In this document: one piece after another, positions 25,350 to 36,813 of the stretch
How the letters are laid out: each line of letters starts with the position of its first letter
Position numbering within the stretch: the stretch's first letter is position 1
Assembly (NCBI GenBank): GCA_035532035.1
Contig: DATKRS010000019.1
Span: 185,726 to 249,725, forward strand
Source of the DNA: Candidatus Dormiibacterota bacterium
GTDB taxonomy: Bacteria > Vulcanimicrobiota > Vulcanimicrobiia > Vulcanimicrobiales > Vulcanimicrobiaceae
Length of the DNA: 64,000 nt
Direction of reading: 5' to 3'
Made by a program: the position numbers and the translations under genes
Notes under the pieces: model-generated
The model's database searches: none
Told to the model about the DNA's origin: nothing
The model's input: only the letters and a program-made list of their open reading frames with translations

Positions 25350-25658
25350 CTCGACGCCTTTTCCGCCGACCGCACGCGGGTCCCGCCCATCTCAGCAAAG
25401 GTAGGACTTTCCTTCCAATAAGCGACTTTTGGCATAGTCCTTCCAGCGAGAACCCGTGCTATAGTGCCCCGGACATCGGGCCTCTCCCCAGGAGTGTACG
25501 CATTCTTGGGGTCGCTAGAGCCTCCAGCGACCGGTCGCGACCGTCGCGAGCCTCTGTTGCCCACACCCAACCGATACGGCCTCAGCGGTAACGTCTTGCC
25601 CTTTTCCGGGTATGTGCGGGACCTTGCCCGGAGGCTGGGACTGGAAGGAATCAGCTGC
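25350..25658 (+). promoter_or_regulatory. Long leader upstream of the 3D-domain gene
   Basis: 309 bases between divergent genes. A TATAGT at 25460-25465 is a possible -10, leaving a leader of about 190 bases. At about 25486-25511 a hairpin has arms CCCCAGGAGT and ATTCTTGGGG around GTACGC. GC-rich complementary segments (GCGACCGGTCGC and others) follow. Genes of this type are often controlled by c-di-AMP (ydaO) riboswitches, but the diagnostic ydaO bases are not clearly seen. Confidence 0.4.
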
Positions 25659-26687
25659 GTGATTCGACGCAACAGGCTTCGGCCGAGCCTCGTGCTTGCC
25701 GCAGCCGTCGTCGCCCTGGGCTTCGGCGCGGGCAGCCTCGTCATCTCCCCGGTGGCGGCCCTCGCGTCTTCGCCGGCCACGCACGTCGTGACCCTGCAGA
25801 TCGACGGCAGCACGCGCGTCGTGACGACGACCGCGCCGACCGTGGCCTCCTTGCTCGCGCAGCGCGGCATCGAGCCGCGGCCCGACGACTACGTCTATCC
25901 CGCGCCCGAGGTCCCTCTCTCTGACGAGCTCACCGTCGTCTATCGCTCGGCGGTTCCCGTCACCATCCTGTTCGCGCACCGCGCGCGCCATGTCGTCTCG
26001 TCCGCGCAAACGGTTGCGGATCTGCTCGACGAGCAGCAAATCTCACTCGGCGCCGACGACGTCGTCACGCCCGGGCTCGACGCCGCCCTTCCGCGCCAAG
26101 GAATCGTGCGCGTCGTTCACGTCGTTCGATGGGAGCGCCGCGTCGAACATCGCATCGCCTACGGAACGCTCTATCGGCTCGATCTCTCGGATCGCGCCGG
26201 ACACGCGCACGTCGTCTCCCGCGGTCGCGATGGGGTTCGCGTCGCCGTGACGCGGTTCACGCGCCGCGACGGCGGTCCCATTCGGCGGCGCGTGACGAGT
26301 TATCTCGAAAGGGCACCGCAGCCGCGCGTCATCGACGACGGGCTCGGGCGGTACGGCGCATACGGCGATTTCAGCCGCACGGCCGTCGCTCGGTTCGGTT
26401 TCGTCGCAAGCAGCAAGGTTCGCATGGTCGCCACCGCGTACACGCCGCACTGCTATGGTTGCAGCGGCATTACCGCCACGGGACGCCCGGCTGGGCCGGG
26501 TATCGTCGCCGTCGATCCGCGCGTCATCCCGCTCGGCTCGCGGCTCTACATTCCGGGCTACGGTTTCGCGCTCGCAGGCGATACCGGCGGCGCAATTCGC
26601 GGCGACCGCGTCGACCTCGGCTTCGCGTCCTACGCAGACGCGATACGCTTCGGCCGCCGTGAGGTCACCGTCTACACATTGAAGTAA
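25659..26687 (+). CDS. YabE-like 3D-domain cell-wall protein
   Basis: 342 aa, GTG at 25659 with GGAAGGA nine bases upstream. The N-terminus is a membrane/signal segment (SLVLAAAVVALGFGAGSLVI). Two DUF348 repeats follow (VVTLQIDGSTRVVTTTAPTV and VTILFAHRARHVVSSAQTV), then a G5-like stretch. The C-terminal 3D domain has three conserved aspartates in AVDPRVIPLGSRLYI and GDTGGAIRGDRVDLGF, the fold of resuscitation-promoting and lytic transglycosylase-like enzymes. It lies directly before ksgA, as yabE/rpfB do in Gram-positive bacteria. Confidence 0.88.
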   Translation: MIRRNRLRPSLVLAAAVVALGFGAGSLVISPVAALASSPATHVVTLQIDGSTRVVTTTAPTVASLLAQRGIEPRPDDYVYPAPEVPLSDELTVVYRSAVPVTILFAHRARHVVSSAQTVADLLDEQQISLGADDVVTPGLDAALPRQGIVRVVHVVRWERRVEHRIAYGTLYRLDLSDRAGHAHVVSRGRDGVRVAVTRFTRRDGGPIRRRVTSYLERAPQPRVIDDGLGRYGAYGDFSRTAVARFGFVASSKVRMVATAYTPHCYGCSGITATGRPAGPGIVAVDPRVIPLGSRLYIPGYGFALAGDTGGAIRGDRVDLGFASYADAIRFGRREVTVYTLK

Positions 26688-26734
26688 CCGGCTCTGCGCG
26701 CACGCATCCGCGTGCGCTGCTCGCAGCGCACGGC

Positions 26735-27520
26735 TTGCGCCCGAAGAAGCGCCTAGGGCAGCACTTTCTCGTCGATCTCTCCGCCGCGCACCGCATCGCG
26801 GCGCTTGCCGTCGCGCCGAGCGTGCCAGTGTTGGAGATCGGCGCCGGCACCGGAACGCTCACGGCGGCACTGGTCGCCTCCGCCGCACGCGTTACCGCGC
26901 TCGAAATAGATGGCGACCTCGTCGCGATTCTCCAACAGCGGGAAGATATCGGCGACGCTGTGATTCTCTGCGCCGACGCCATGGCGTTCGATTACGCGGC
27001 CTTCGCGGGGAATGGCGCGTGGCACGTCGCCGGCAATCTCCCGTACAACATCGCGACGCCGCTCGTCACGCGTCTCGTCGAGATGGAGGCCGGACCGCAG
27101 TCGATGACCGTGATGGTGCAGCGCGACGTCGGCGATCGATTCGCGGCAGCACCGGGCACCGCAGCGTACGGTAGTCTCTCGGTTGCCGTTCAGTACGCGA
27201 TGACGGTTCGTCGTGCGTTCACGTTGAAGCCACGCGCGTTCTTTCCGCAGCCGAAGATCGAGTCGGCCGTCGTGCAGTTGATACGCCGTCGCGAACCGGC
27301 GGTACGGCCGCGCGACGTCCGTCGTTTCCGGGAGGTCGTGCGCGCCGCGTTCGCGTACCGCCGCAAGACGCTCGTCAACAGCTTGGTCCTGGCGCTCGGG
27401 CTGGACCGGCGGCGGGTAGAACGAGCTGTAGCCGACGCCGGAATCCCATTGGAGCAACGTGGAGAACGACTCGATCTCGGAGACTTCGCCAAACTGGCCG
27501 ACGCGCTGGCCGAACGGTAG
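26735..27520 (+). CDS. rsmA: 16S rRNA dimethyladenosine transferase KsgA/RsmA
   Basis: 261 aa from a TTG at 26735. Dimethylates two adenosines near the 16S 3' end. Motifs are RPKKRLGQHFLVD, VLEIGAGTGTLT, and the catalytic NLPYNIATPLVTRL. The frame upstream of the TTG reads on as RALLAAHGLRPKK, which is typical KsgA sequence, but holds no ATG, GTG or TTG, so the true start may be a rare codon (CTG 26717 or ATT 26678). The CPBP gene begins inside its last 62 bases. Confidence 0.93.
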   Translation: MRPKKRLGQHFLVDLSAAHRIAALAVAPSVPVLEIGAGTGTLTAALVASAARVTALEIDGDLVAILQQREDIGDAVILCADAMAFDYAAFAGNGAWHVAGNLPYNIATPLVTRLVEMEAGPQSMTVMVQRDVGDRFAAAPGTAAYGSLSVAVQYAMTVRRAFTLKPRAFFPQPKIESAVVQLIRRREPAVRPRDVRRFREVVRAAFAYRRKTLVNSLVLALGLDRRRVERAVADAGIPLEQRGERLDLGDFAKLADALAER

Positions 27521-28280
27521 CTTCTCACCGGGCTGGACGCTCGGTTTCATCCTTCTCGTCGTCGGCGTCTTTCTCGTCGCGCTCGTCGTTGTAGGTTTCG
27601 GCGCTGGCCTCTGGCTCATTGCGGCGCACCACGGTATGGATCTGCAAGCCGCGACGCGCAACCCGGCAACCACGACGTCGTCGGTCTTCGTTGCATCCTC
27701 CGTGGCACAGCTTCTCGCGGAAGCGCTCGTCGTTGCGCTGATCGTCGCCTCGATGCCGCGCCTGACGCGCCTCTCGCTGCGACAACTGGGATTTCGCCCT
27801 GTCGATGGAAGCGCGCTCCTCTATGCCATCGCCGGCGCGGCGTGCATGATCCTCATCGCCGACGTGGGTTCCAGCCTCCTCGACACGTTCACCCACGCAG
27901 TCCACCCGCAGTTGGTGGAGCGCATATTCGAGAACCTCCGGCACAATCTCGGAAGCGTCGCCTTCTTCGTTGCATTCGCCGTCGTGCTGCAGCCGATCGC
28001 CGAGGAGACGATCTTCCGCATCTTCCTCTTCAATCTCGGAATGCGTTACGGCGGCTTCTGGCTCGGCGCGATCGTCAGCGGAGCGCTTTTCGGCGCGGCA
28101 CACGTCGCCGGCGGCGGCGCCGATCCCGTCAGCGGAGTCTTGCTCGCGCTCGGCGGCATGGTGCTCTGCTGGGTCTACTATCGCTCGCGCAATGCGTACG
28201 CTTCAATGATCTCACACGGACTCTTCAACGCCGTGAGCACCGCAGTGCTCTACTTCTATCCGAAGCTTGCCGGCGGCTAA
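27459..28280 (+). CDS. CPBP-family intramembrane metalloprotease
   Basis: 273 aa with about six membrane helices. The Abi/CPBP motifs are all present: PIAEETIFRIFLFN (EExxxR), the FGAAHVAGGG histidine, and ISHGLFNAV. Members cleave prenylated or other membrane peptides, or confer bacteriocin immunity; the substrate here is unknown. The GTG start overlaps ksgA by 62 bases. It converges with the GT9 gene, the stop codons sharing bases at 28277-28280. Confidence 0.9.
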   Translation: MENDSISETSPNWPTRWPNGSFSPGWTLGFILLVVGVFLVALVVVGFGAGLWLIAAHHGMDLQAATRNPATTTSSVFVASSVAQLLAEALVVALIVASMPRLTRLSLRQLGFRPVDGSALLYAIAGAACMILIADVGSSLLDTFTHAVHPQLVERIFENLRHNLGSVAFFVAFAVVLQPIAEETIFRIFLFNLGMRYGGFWLGAIVSGALFGAAHVAGGGADPVSGVLLALGGMVLCWVYYRSRNAYASMISHGLFNAVSTAVLYFYPKLAGG

Positions 28281-29353
28281 GAGAGCTTGAGCGCGGCGAC
28301 GACCGCCTCTGCGGGAATCACGCGCGAATCCAGCATCGTCTTCCGGTGCCATGCCGGCGGTAACGTCGTCGTTGCTGGGCGCCTGTCGAAGTGGCGATCG
28401 CCGACGTAGCTGCCGACGAGATGCATCGCATCGGGATTCGGCTCGTCGTACCATTCCGGGAGGTGCGCCGCCCACAATCCGACGATCGGAATGCCGCGGC
28501 AAATCATCGCCACGTGAAACGGACCTGCTGGAACGGCCACGACGCCATCGGCCCGTGCGAGCAGCGCGAGATACGCACGCGCGAAGGGCGCATCGAGATC
28601 GCCGAAGAGCTCGTGGTAGCCCGCGACGATCTCCCGCCCGGGCCAGCGCCGTTTGTCACCGAGAGCAGCGTCGCCCATGACGACCGCTCGGGCCCGCGCA
28701 TCGTCACGTTGCAGCAGATGCACGAACCGGCGCGCCTGAGCTGCATCCCAGTTCTTGCGCTCCGCGCTGAATCCGGCAATCGAGAGCACGTATCGCCGCG
28801 TACCGGGCGGCGCGAACGCATTCAATCGTTCGTCCACGGCGCGCTGCAGGGCTCGATCGACGCCGGCATCCACCGTCGTCGGCAGCGGCTTCGTCAAGTC
28901 GAACGCGGTAAGCCGCTCGCGCGCTACCAGCAGACGCGCCGCGTTGCGCGCTTTCGTGTGAAAGGGAAATGCGGTTCGCCCTTCGGTTTCGGGATAGTCG
29001 GTCCAGAGCACGACCGTGGGGTCGAAGGCTGCAAGCTGCTCCGCGAGCGGCTCCGGAACGACGAGCTCCCGCATCGCGCCGTTGAGGCGACGCTGCTGAA
29101 GGCCGAGATGACGGGCTCCTAACGCGGAGCCGTCGCCGAGCGCGCGCGAGCCGCTGTGCAGAACGCGAACGTACGCATCGCCGTCGAGAAGGCACGCGTA
29201 GTCGTCGCCGAAGCGTGCGATCGCGTATGCGTTCGAGGGCTCGAGCAACGGAAGGATCGCTGCGACGTGCGCCCAGTCGCCCAAACCGTGCGGCCAGTAG
29301 ACGAAGACGCGCTCGCCGTGAAGCGCGGCAAAACGTCCGCGATCCTCCCGCAT
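28277..29353 (-). CDS. GT9-like (heptosyltransferase-type) glycosyltransferase
   Basis: 358 aa from the ATG at 29353; a TTG at 29377 overlapping the previous stop is an alternative. The layout is like glycosyltransferase family 9: VFVYWPHGLGDWAHVAAILPLL, then YVLSIAGFSAERKNWDAAQARRF in the ligand-binding half, and GVVAVPAGPFHVAMICRGIPIVGLW near the end, where the first sugar/nucleotide contacts fall. Probable role in surface polysaccharide or glycolipid assembly. Last gene of the moeA-to-GT9 cluster. Confidence 0.82.
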   Translation of the reverse strand: MREDRGRFAALHGERVFVYWPHGLGDWAHVAAILPLLEPSNAYAIARFGDDYACLLDGDAYVRVLHSGSRALGDGSALGARHLGLQQRRLNGAMRELVVPEPLAEQLAAFDPTVVLWTDYPETEGRTAFPFHTKARNAARLLVARERLTAFDLTKPLPTTVDAGVDRALQRAVDERLNAFAPPGTRRYVLSIAGFSAERKNWDAAQARRFVHLLQRDDARARAVVMGDAALGDKRRWPGREIVAGYHELFGDLDAPFARAYLALLARADGVVAVPAGPFHVAMICRGIPIVGLWAAHLPEWYDEPNPDAMHLVGSYVGDRHFDRRPATTTLPPAWHRKTMLDSRVIPAEAVVAALKLS

Positions 29354-29373
29354 GCCCCGAACGCGAAAGCGTT

Positions 29374-30678
29374 TCAAGAGTACGGTTTCGGCGTCGGCGC
29401 GTTCAAAGGAACGACGACGCCTCCGCACAAGCGCGGTGGCGGGTGCGCGAGCCCGGCAAAAAACAGACGCGCGTCGGTATTGTATGCTGGGCAGAAGACT
29501 GCGCCGGGCCGCGGCAGCTGCTCGAGCCGAACCTTCCGATTGGAGGCGGCAACCGCCCAGACGCCCTCCTGGTCGCGCGGGATCACGTGGACGCTGCCGT
29601 CTTGCCGCACCGCGACCGCGCGCGCGTACGCGTTCCAGTCGACGAGATACGGCCAGCGTCCCGCGTGCAGCACCGTGTCGTTGAAGAAGAGCGTCGCGAC
29701 GATCCCGAGCGGCACCATCCACCGACCGAGTTGCGGCCGCCGCGCCACGCCGAAAGCCGCGGCAAGGGCGCTCGCGGCGAGGAGCGGCCCCGTATAGTGC
29801 GATCCGATGCGACTCGGTTCATACGTCCACGGCGCCATGAAGAGGATCTCCGCGACGAGCGGTGCCCCCAGGAGCAGACGCTTCCATCCGACCACGAGCG
29901 GCGCAAACGCAAACGGAATGGCGAGGAAGAGCAGCAGCCACGCGACGCCGAGCGAATCGTGCGGAACGAGGACATACCCCGGATCGTGTGGGCGCACGTG
30001 GTGCAGCGTTTCATAGAGAGCGAATCCTGCCGCATTCAGCGCTGCAAGCGCGACGAGCGCGATCCCCATGCGCCGGTCCCAAAAGAGCGCGCACGCAGCA
30101 CCGAACCATGCGACGAAAAGAATCTCGTCCTCCTTCAAGCCGAGCAGAAGCTGCGCGACGGCGAGCGTCGGCAGCAGCGCCCTGCGTATGGCGAAGAGCG
30201 CACCCGCAAACGCAAGCAGCGGGACGAAGACGTTTTCGGAGAAGTTATCGTAGACGAGCCCTTGCGCCGACGGAGTCAAGAGAAAGGCGATGCCGAGCAA
30301 CGTCGCGACGTGCCGGCTCACGCCGATCTCGCGCGCGAACGCAGCGAGCACGATCGCCGCCGCCGCAATCGCGACGACTTGGATCATGAGCAGCATCTCT
30401 GCCGAGGGAAAGAGCCACACGAACGGCACCAGCATCCAGAGGCTCCATGCGTCGTGCACCTGCAGGTGTGGACGCCACTCTCCGTAGTTCCACGACGAGC
30501 CATGCTGTAGGTTCACGAGCGTCTGCAGATACGTGCCGAGATCCGCACCATACCGCAGCGCATAGAGCCTGTTGAGATCCAACGCAAGGTAAACGATCGC
30601 GAAGGTTGCGGCCGCTCCGATCAGCCACCAATCCCGTGTGGGCCCGGTCGAGGCTCGACTAAGCTCGCGCGCGTGCAT
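29374..30678 (-). CDS. DUF2079 polytopic membrane protein
   Basis: 434 aa with about ten hydrophobic segments, ATG at 30678. It matches the DUF2079 pattern with the early RYGADLGTYLQTLVNLQHG and YGEWRPHLQVHDAWSLWMLVPFVW (the conserved D...H...H..PI region, though here the His spacing is altered), followed by GLVYDNFSENVFVPLL and LLLGLKEDEI. Such proteins are thought to be polyprenyl-linked sugar transferases or related. It overlaps the upstream GT4 gene by 20 bases. Confidence 0.85.
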   Translation of the reverse strand: MHARELSRASTGPTRDWWLIGAAATFAIVYLALDLNRLYALRYGADLGTYLQTLVNLQHGSSWNYGEWRPHLQVHDAWSLWMLVPFVWLFPSAEMLLMIQVVAIAAAAIVLAAFAREIGVSRHVATLLGIAFLLTPSAQGLVYDNFSENVFVPLLAFAGALFAIRRALLPTLAVAQLLLGLKEDEILFVAWFGAACALFWDRRMGIALVALAALNAAGFALYETLHHVRPHDPGYVLVPHDSLGVAWLLLFLAIPFAFAPLVVGWKRLLLGAPLVAEILFMAPWTYEPSRIGSHYTGPLLAASALAAAFGVARRPQLGRWMVPLGIVATLFFNDTVLHAGRWPYLVDWNAYARAVAVRQDGSVHVIPRDQEGVWAVAASNRKVRLEQLPRPGAVFCPAYNTDARLFFAGLAHPPPRLCGGVVVPLNAPTPKPYS

Positions 30679-31738
30679 TCCCCACAATCTCGCGCAGCCG
30701 AGCGACGAACCCTTCAGGCGAGAATCGCTCCGCATGCGCGCGCAAACGTTGCGCGTCGAAGCGCGACGCATCGAATTCGCGCAGGACGGCGGCGAGAGAC
30801 TCGGCGGATGGCTCATCGAAAAACACGCCGGTCTCGCCCTCGACGACGGTCTCGAGCGCACCCCCGGCTCGCAATGCAATCGTCGGACGCCCGGCAGCCG
30901 CTGCCTCGAGCGGCACCAAGCCGAAGTCTTCGTCGCCGGGGAGAACCGCAGCACGCGCTTCGCCGAGCAGCGCATTGAGCGCAACGTCGTCGACGTAGCC
31001 GAGCATCGTCGTCGTCGTCCCGCGCGCGAGCTGCCGGAGCGCACGTTCGGCCGGGCCGGAACCGGCGACGAGCAGTGGCACGCGTGCGAGCTGCGCGGCG
31101 CGGATCGCCCGATCGATACGCTTGTAGGGCAGCAGGCGCGAGGCAATCATGAAGTACTCGCCGCTTCCGCGGCCCGGGGTGAAGCGCTCGACATCGACCG
31201 GACAGTGCAGAACCAGCGCCTCGCGGCCGTAGTGTTCGCGTATGCGACCGGCGACGTTGCGGGAGTTTGCAACTAGCACCGTGGGCCGGAGCGCGGCGCG
31301 CTCGTCCCATGCAACGAGTCGCTGGATCGCGGGACGCGCAATCCGCCGCATGCCGAACGCGCCTACATACGCATCGTAGGCGAACGCGAACCTGCTGACG
31401 GCATTGACGTAGCAGACGTGCACGGCCCCCGGCGGAACGATCACGCCTTTTGCCCACGCCGTGGTCGAGCTGACGATCGTGTCAAACGCGCCCAGATCGA
31501 ATCGCTCGAAAACGCGCGGATAGAGCGGCGCCATGTAGCGAAAGAACCGATTCGCTCCGGGAACGCGCGAGAGCGCCGAGACACGGACGCGCGCTCGCGG
31601 CACGAGATCGCCGCACGCACGCTCGTCGTACAGCGCCGTGTACACCGGCGCATCGGGCCACGCGCGCGCGATGTGCGCGAAGACGCGCTCAGCGCCGCCG
31701 CGCTGGTTCAGGTAATCGTGGACGAGTGCGAGGCGCAG
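30659..31738 (-). CDS. GT4-family glycosyltransferase
   Basis: About 359 aa. It has the GT4 layout: RLALVHDYLNQRGGAERVFAH at the N-terminus, IVSSTTAWAKGVIVPPGAVHVCY, and C-terminal EYFMIASRLLPYKRIDRAIRAA, DEDFGLVPLEAAAAGRPTIALRAGG with the E-x7-E pair. Alignment places the start at LRLALVHD, where the codon is CTG (31738); no ATG, GTG or TTG sits close by and the next GTG is inside the M16-like gene. It ends where the DUF2079 gene begins. Confidence 0.9.
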   Translation of the reverse strand: MRLALVHDYLNQRGGAERVFAHIARAWPDAPVYTALYDERACGDLVPRARVRVSALSRVPGANRFFRYMAPLYPRVFERFDLGAFDTIVSSTTAWAKGVIVPPGAVHVCYVNAVSRFAFAYDAYVGAFGMRRIARPAIQRLVAWDERAALRPTVLVANSRNVAGRIREHYGREALVLHCPVDVERFTPGRGSGEYFMIASRLLPYKRIDRAIRAAQLARVPLLVAGSGPAERALRQLARGTTTTMLGYVDDVALNALLGEARAAVLPGDEDFGLVPLEAAAAGRPTIALRAGGALETVVEGETGVFFDEPSAESLAAVLREFDASRFDAQRLRAHAERFSPEGFVARLREIVGNARARA

Positions 31739-31739
31739 T

Positions 31740-33023
31740 CTAACCGGAGCGCGGCAGGACCAGCGCGATCGTGGGCCGCCCGAGATAACGCCGCGCGACA
31801 CGCTGCAGATCCGCAGGCGTCGTTGCCGAGATCGCACGTAGGGTCGCGTCGAGATAATCGGCCGAGCCCGTCCGGCGCGCAAAGATTCCGCCGAGCCGCG
31901 CGCGCGCTTCGAGCGTCGACGCGCCGATGGTGAAGTCGCCCGCCGCGATGCGCTTGAACTGCTCGATCGATCCTTCGAGCCTCGTCGCACTCAGGATGTT
32001 CACGACCGAAAGCGCGGTGCTGAAGGTGTGATTCGGCTCGCCGATGCTCCCGTCGACGTAGAGCACGAGCGAGGATTGAGAGGAATCGTAGTTGTAGAGG
32101 GCACCCACCGCGCCGGATGCCGCCGTCGGCGAAATCGTCCCTGGGACCTCGGCGATGTCGCCGAGCGTGCGGCGGAGGAACGCCGCGAGCACGAGCATCG
32201 GTCCGTAATCGGTGCTCGTTACCGACGGGGCCGCATACTGCACGACGAGCCAAGGGGCGTTCACGTCGCGGCGCGCGACGAGCTCGCGATGAGAGCTGGT
32301 CAGCCCCTGGACGCGCGTCTTCACAACCGGCGTCGCGCCCTGCGGCAGAACCGCGACGAGCCGCGCGATGGTCCGCGCGCCTAGAGCGTCGACGCGACCG
32401 GCCGCGCTGATCGAGGCGCCGCCGCGCCGGTAGAACGCGCGATAGAATGCGCTCACGTTCGCAGGAGCGAGCTGCACGAGCGATCCCGGCGTACCGAACA
32501 TCGGCATTCCGGTATTGTTGCCGCCAGCTTGCGCGAGATCGAGCATCTCGACCCCAACGGCGAGAGGCTCCTGCTGTTCGCTCTCGACGCGGCGAATCAA
32601 GGCGTCGCGTGCCGCCGTCACCGTTGCCCCGGAGAAATCGGGTGCGGAGAGCGCGGTCGCGAACGCGTCGAAGACGGCCGGTGCGTCGACCGCAAGCGCT
32701 TCGACGTAGAAACGTACGCCGGTTGGCTCGACGGTGTAGCGCGCGGATCCTCCGCGCGCCTCGATCGCCTCGTCGAGCGGAACGCCGCTTACCTGCGTAC
32801 GCAGGATCGACTCGGCGGTAAGTGCCGCGAGCCCGCTCTGCGACAGCTGCTGGCGATTGAGCCCAGCCGGTATCGCGAGCTCGACGCCGACGAGCGAGGC
32901 ACTTGGGTCGGCCTGCGTCACCACGGTGACGCCGCTCTCGTGCGTGACGGAGATCGGAGTCGTCGCGAGCGCGGGCAGCGACGTGGCGGCAAGCGTGGCG
33001 AACAGCACGAGGAGACGTCTCAC
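31740..33023 (-). CDS. M16-family peptidase-like protein (2), no zinc motif
   Basis: 427 aa with a signal peptide (VRRLLVLFATLAATSLPALA). It aligns with the M16 peptidase fold: the first helix region QSGLAALTAESILR, GVRFYVEALA, FYRRGGASISAAGRVD, and WLVVQYAAPSVTSTDYGPMLVLAAFLRR. The zinc motif HxxEH, expected in the first helix, is absent, so it should be a non-catalytic subunit. The GTG start overlaps the other M16-like gene's stop (GTGA), so the two are likely a heterodimer in the periplasm. Confidence 0.85.
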   Translation of the reverse strand: MRRLLVLFATLAATSLPALATTPISVTHESGVTVVTQADPSASLVGVELAIPAGLNRQQLSQSGLAALTAESILRTQVSGVPLDEAIEARGGSARYTVEPTGVRFYVEALAVDAPAVFDAFATALSAPDFSGATVTAARDALIRRVESEQQEPLAVGVEMLDLAQAGGNNTGMPMFGTPGSLVQLAPANVSAFYRAFYRRGGASISAAGRVDALGARTIARLVAVLPQGATPVVKTRVQGLTSSHRELVARRDVNAPWLVVQYAAPSVTSTDYGPMLVLAAFLRRTLGDIAEVPGTISPTAASGAVGALYNYDSSQSSLVLYVDGSIGEPNHTFSTALSVVNILSATRLEGSIEQFKRIAAGDFTIGASTLEARARLGGIFARRTGSADYLDATLRAISATTPADLQRVARRYLGRPTIALVLPRSG

Positions 33024-34314
33024 GACGAGCTGCCTTTCGGCGGAGCGGATGGAGTAATGCGTACGATCGCCGGGTTCTTCAAATACCGGCGTACCATTGC
33101 TGCGACGTAGTCCGGATCGAGCGAACGTGCGAAACCCGTGTACCCTGCGCCTCCGGGCGCATACGACGCAGCGCCTTCGGCTGCATACCAACCCAGGTTG
33201 TCGGCCTGCGCGGAGGCGGTCTGCGTATCGCTGCCGAGGTGGTAGAGAAATGCTTCGCGTGCTGCCGCAAATGCCGCCGCGGACAGCGGCCTCTGCATCG
33301 CGTTCACGGCGTCTGCGATCCGGCTTTGCAGCCCTGCATCGTCGCTGCCGTCCACGGTGACGAGCATGACGCCGGGATCGTGCAGCGTGATGAACTGTCC
33401 GCTCAGCGCTACGCGCGCGCTGCCGTCCTCGAGCTGACGCGCGAACGTTCCGGTTCCCGGGCGAAACAGGTAATCCGCCACGAAATCTAGCGCCGTCGCG
33501 GCGCGCTCGTCCGAGATCGGCGGCCCGGTCCATGCAAGGCCGATCGCCGGTAGCGCCCCCCGCTGCGCAAGGGGTTGCGGCACCGGTCGCGCCGGTGCGC
33601 TATAGATAGGCGCGTCTGCCGGAGACGTGCCGTTGCCCTCGGTCACGGCACTCAACATCGCGGGATCCACGGCGCCGGCGAGGCTCACGAACGCATTGCC
33701 CGCGCGAAACGCACGATGCACAAAAGAGGTGACGTCGTCTAACGTGACGTGCGACACGTCGACGGCGGAGAATGGAATCGGCGGCTCGTGCGCCGGACCC
33801 GACGTGAAGAGCCGCGCAAAGAGCAGGTCGTGAGCGAGCAGGTCCGGCTCGTACTGCTGCTGCACCGCGAGGATCGTCGTGTCGCTCTGCGCGGCGTGCA
33901 ACGCCGTTTCGTCGATAGACGGCGCGAAGTACGCTGCAGACAAAGAGGCAAGCATCCGGCGCGCGGCCTCAGCCGGCACGACGACGCCGACCCCGATGAT
34001 GTCCGGAAAGACCTCGATCGTGAGGCGTCCGCCCTCATGGGCGACGCTCTCCGCGAGCGATCTGCCGCTCACGAGTTTTGCGGCAGCTGCGGCGGTCGTG
34101 GCGACGCGCGCCAGCCCCGGAACGGACGAAGCGTACCCGTCGTCCGGCGCGCGGAACCAAAGGTCGATTGCTGCGGTCGGGGATGCGGCGTCGGGAGCGA
34201 TCAGGTACGTCGCGCCGTGCGGCAGCGTTCCGCTCTGAACGGACGGCTCGGCGATGCCGGGCGCAACAAGAAGGGCGCTCACAAGGAGCGCCAAGGTGGA
34301 TGCGCGTGCGACCT

Positions 34315-34318
<4 letters not shown>
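33020..34318 (-). CDS. M16-family peptidase-like protein (1), no zinc motif
   Basis: 432 aa with a signal peptide (ASTLALLVSALLVAPGIA). It shows the M16 pattern with GLARVATTAAAAA where GLAHFLEHMLF-type sequence is usual, so the HxxEH site is missing here as well. A second half (ALDFVADYLFRPGTGTFARQLEDG) fits the other lobe. The ATG overlaps the ftsH stop. In most M16 pairs one subunit keeps the metal site; in this pair neither does. Confidence 0.84.
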
Positions 34319-36228
<1,910 letters not shown>

Positions 36229-36234
36229 TTACAA

Positions 36235-36813
36235 TTACTCAGAACGAAAAACCCAGGGCTTTAGCTGCGCGAGATATGGAAGGTTCCGGAAGAGTTCCTG
36301 ATAGTCCAAGCCGTAACCTACGACGAACTCGTCCGGACAGCGCAGGCCCACGTAATCGAGCGCGACGTCGACCCTGCGATGATACGGCTTGTCGAAGAGC
36401 ACGCAGGAGGAGAGCCGCGCCGGCTTGCGCTCCGCCAAGAGCGCGCTCAGATACTCCAAGGTAAGACCGTTGTCCACGATGTCTTCAACGATGACGACGT
36501 TCCTACCGGTTACCGTTTCCGTGGTGTCCTTGAGAAGTCGCACCTCGCCGCTCGTGCGGGTGGCGTTGCCGTAGCTGGAGACACAGATGTAATCCACGAT
36601 GATCTCGCTCGGGCCGTCCGGGACCAGCGCGATCGCTCGGGCCAGGTCGGTGACGACGTAGAGCGCCCCCTTCAACACCCCGAGCAAGAGCAGTGGTTGC
36701 CCGGTAAAATCGCCGGCAATCCGGACGGCGAGCCGCCCGATTGCCGCAGCGATCTCCTCTGCCGAGTATATCTGCTGCTCGATCGTGCCGTCATAGCTTT
36801 GCCCAATCTTCAT
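36235..36813 (-). CDS. hpt: Hypoxanthine(-guanine) phosphoribosyltransferase
   Basis: 192 aa purine-salvage enzyme. Family marks are LLLLGVLKGALYVVTDLAR, VDYICVSSYG, the PRPP-binding loop NVVIVEDIVDNGLTLEYL and the later VGYGLDYQELFRNLPYL. The ATG follows the tilS TAA without a gap. The tilS-hpt-ftsH order is a widely conserved cluster. Confidence 0.96.
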   Translation of the reverse strand: MKIGQSYDGTIEQQIYSAEEIAAAIGRLAVRIAGDFTGQPLLLLGVLKGALYVVTDLARAIALVPDGPSEIIVDYICVSSYGNATRTSGEVRLLKDTTETVTGRNVVIVEDIVDNGLTLEYLSALLAERKPARLSSCVLFDKPYHRRVDVALDYVGLRCPDEFVVGYGLDYQELFRNLPYLAQLKPWVFRSE

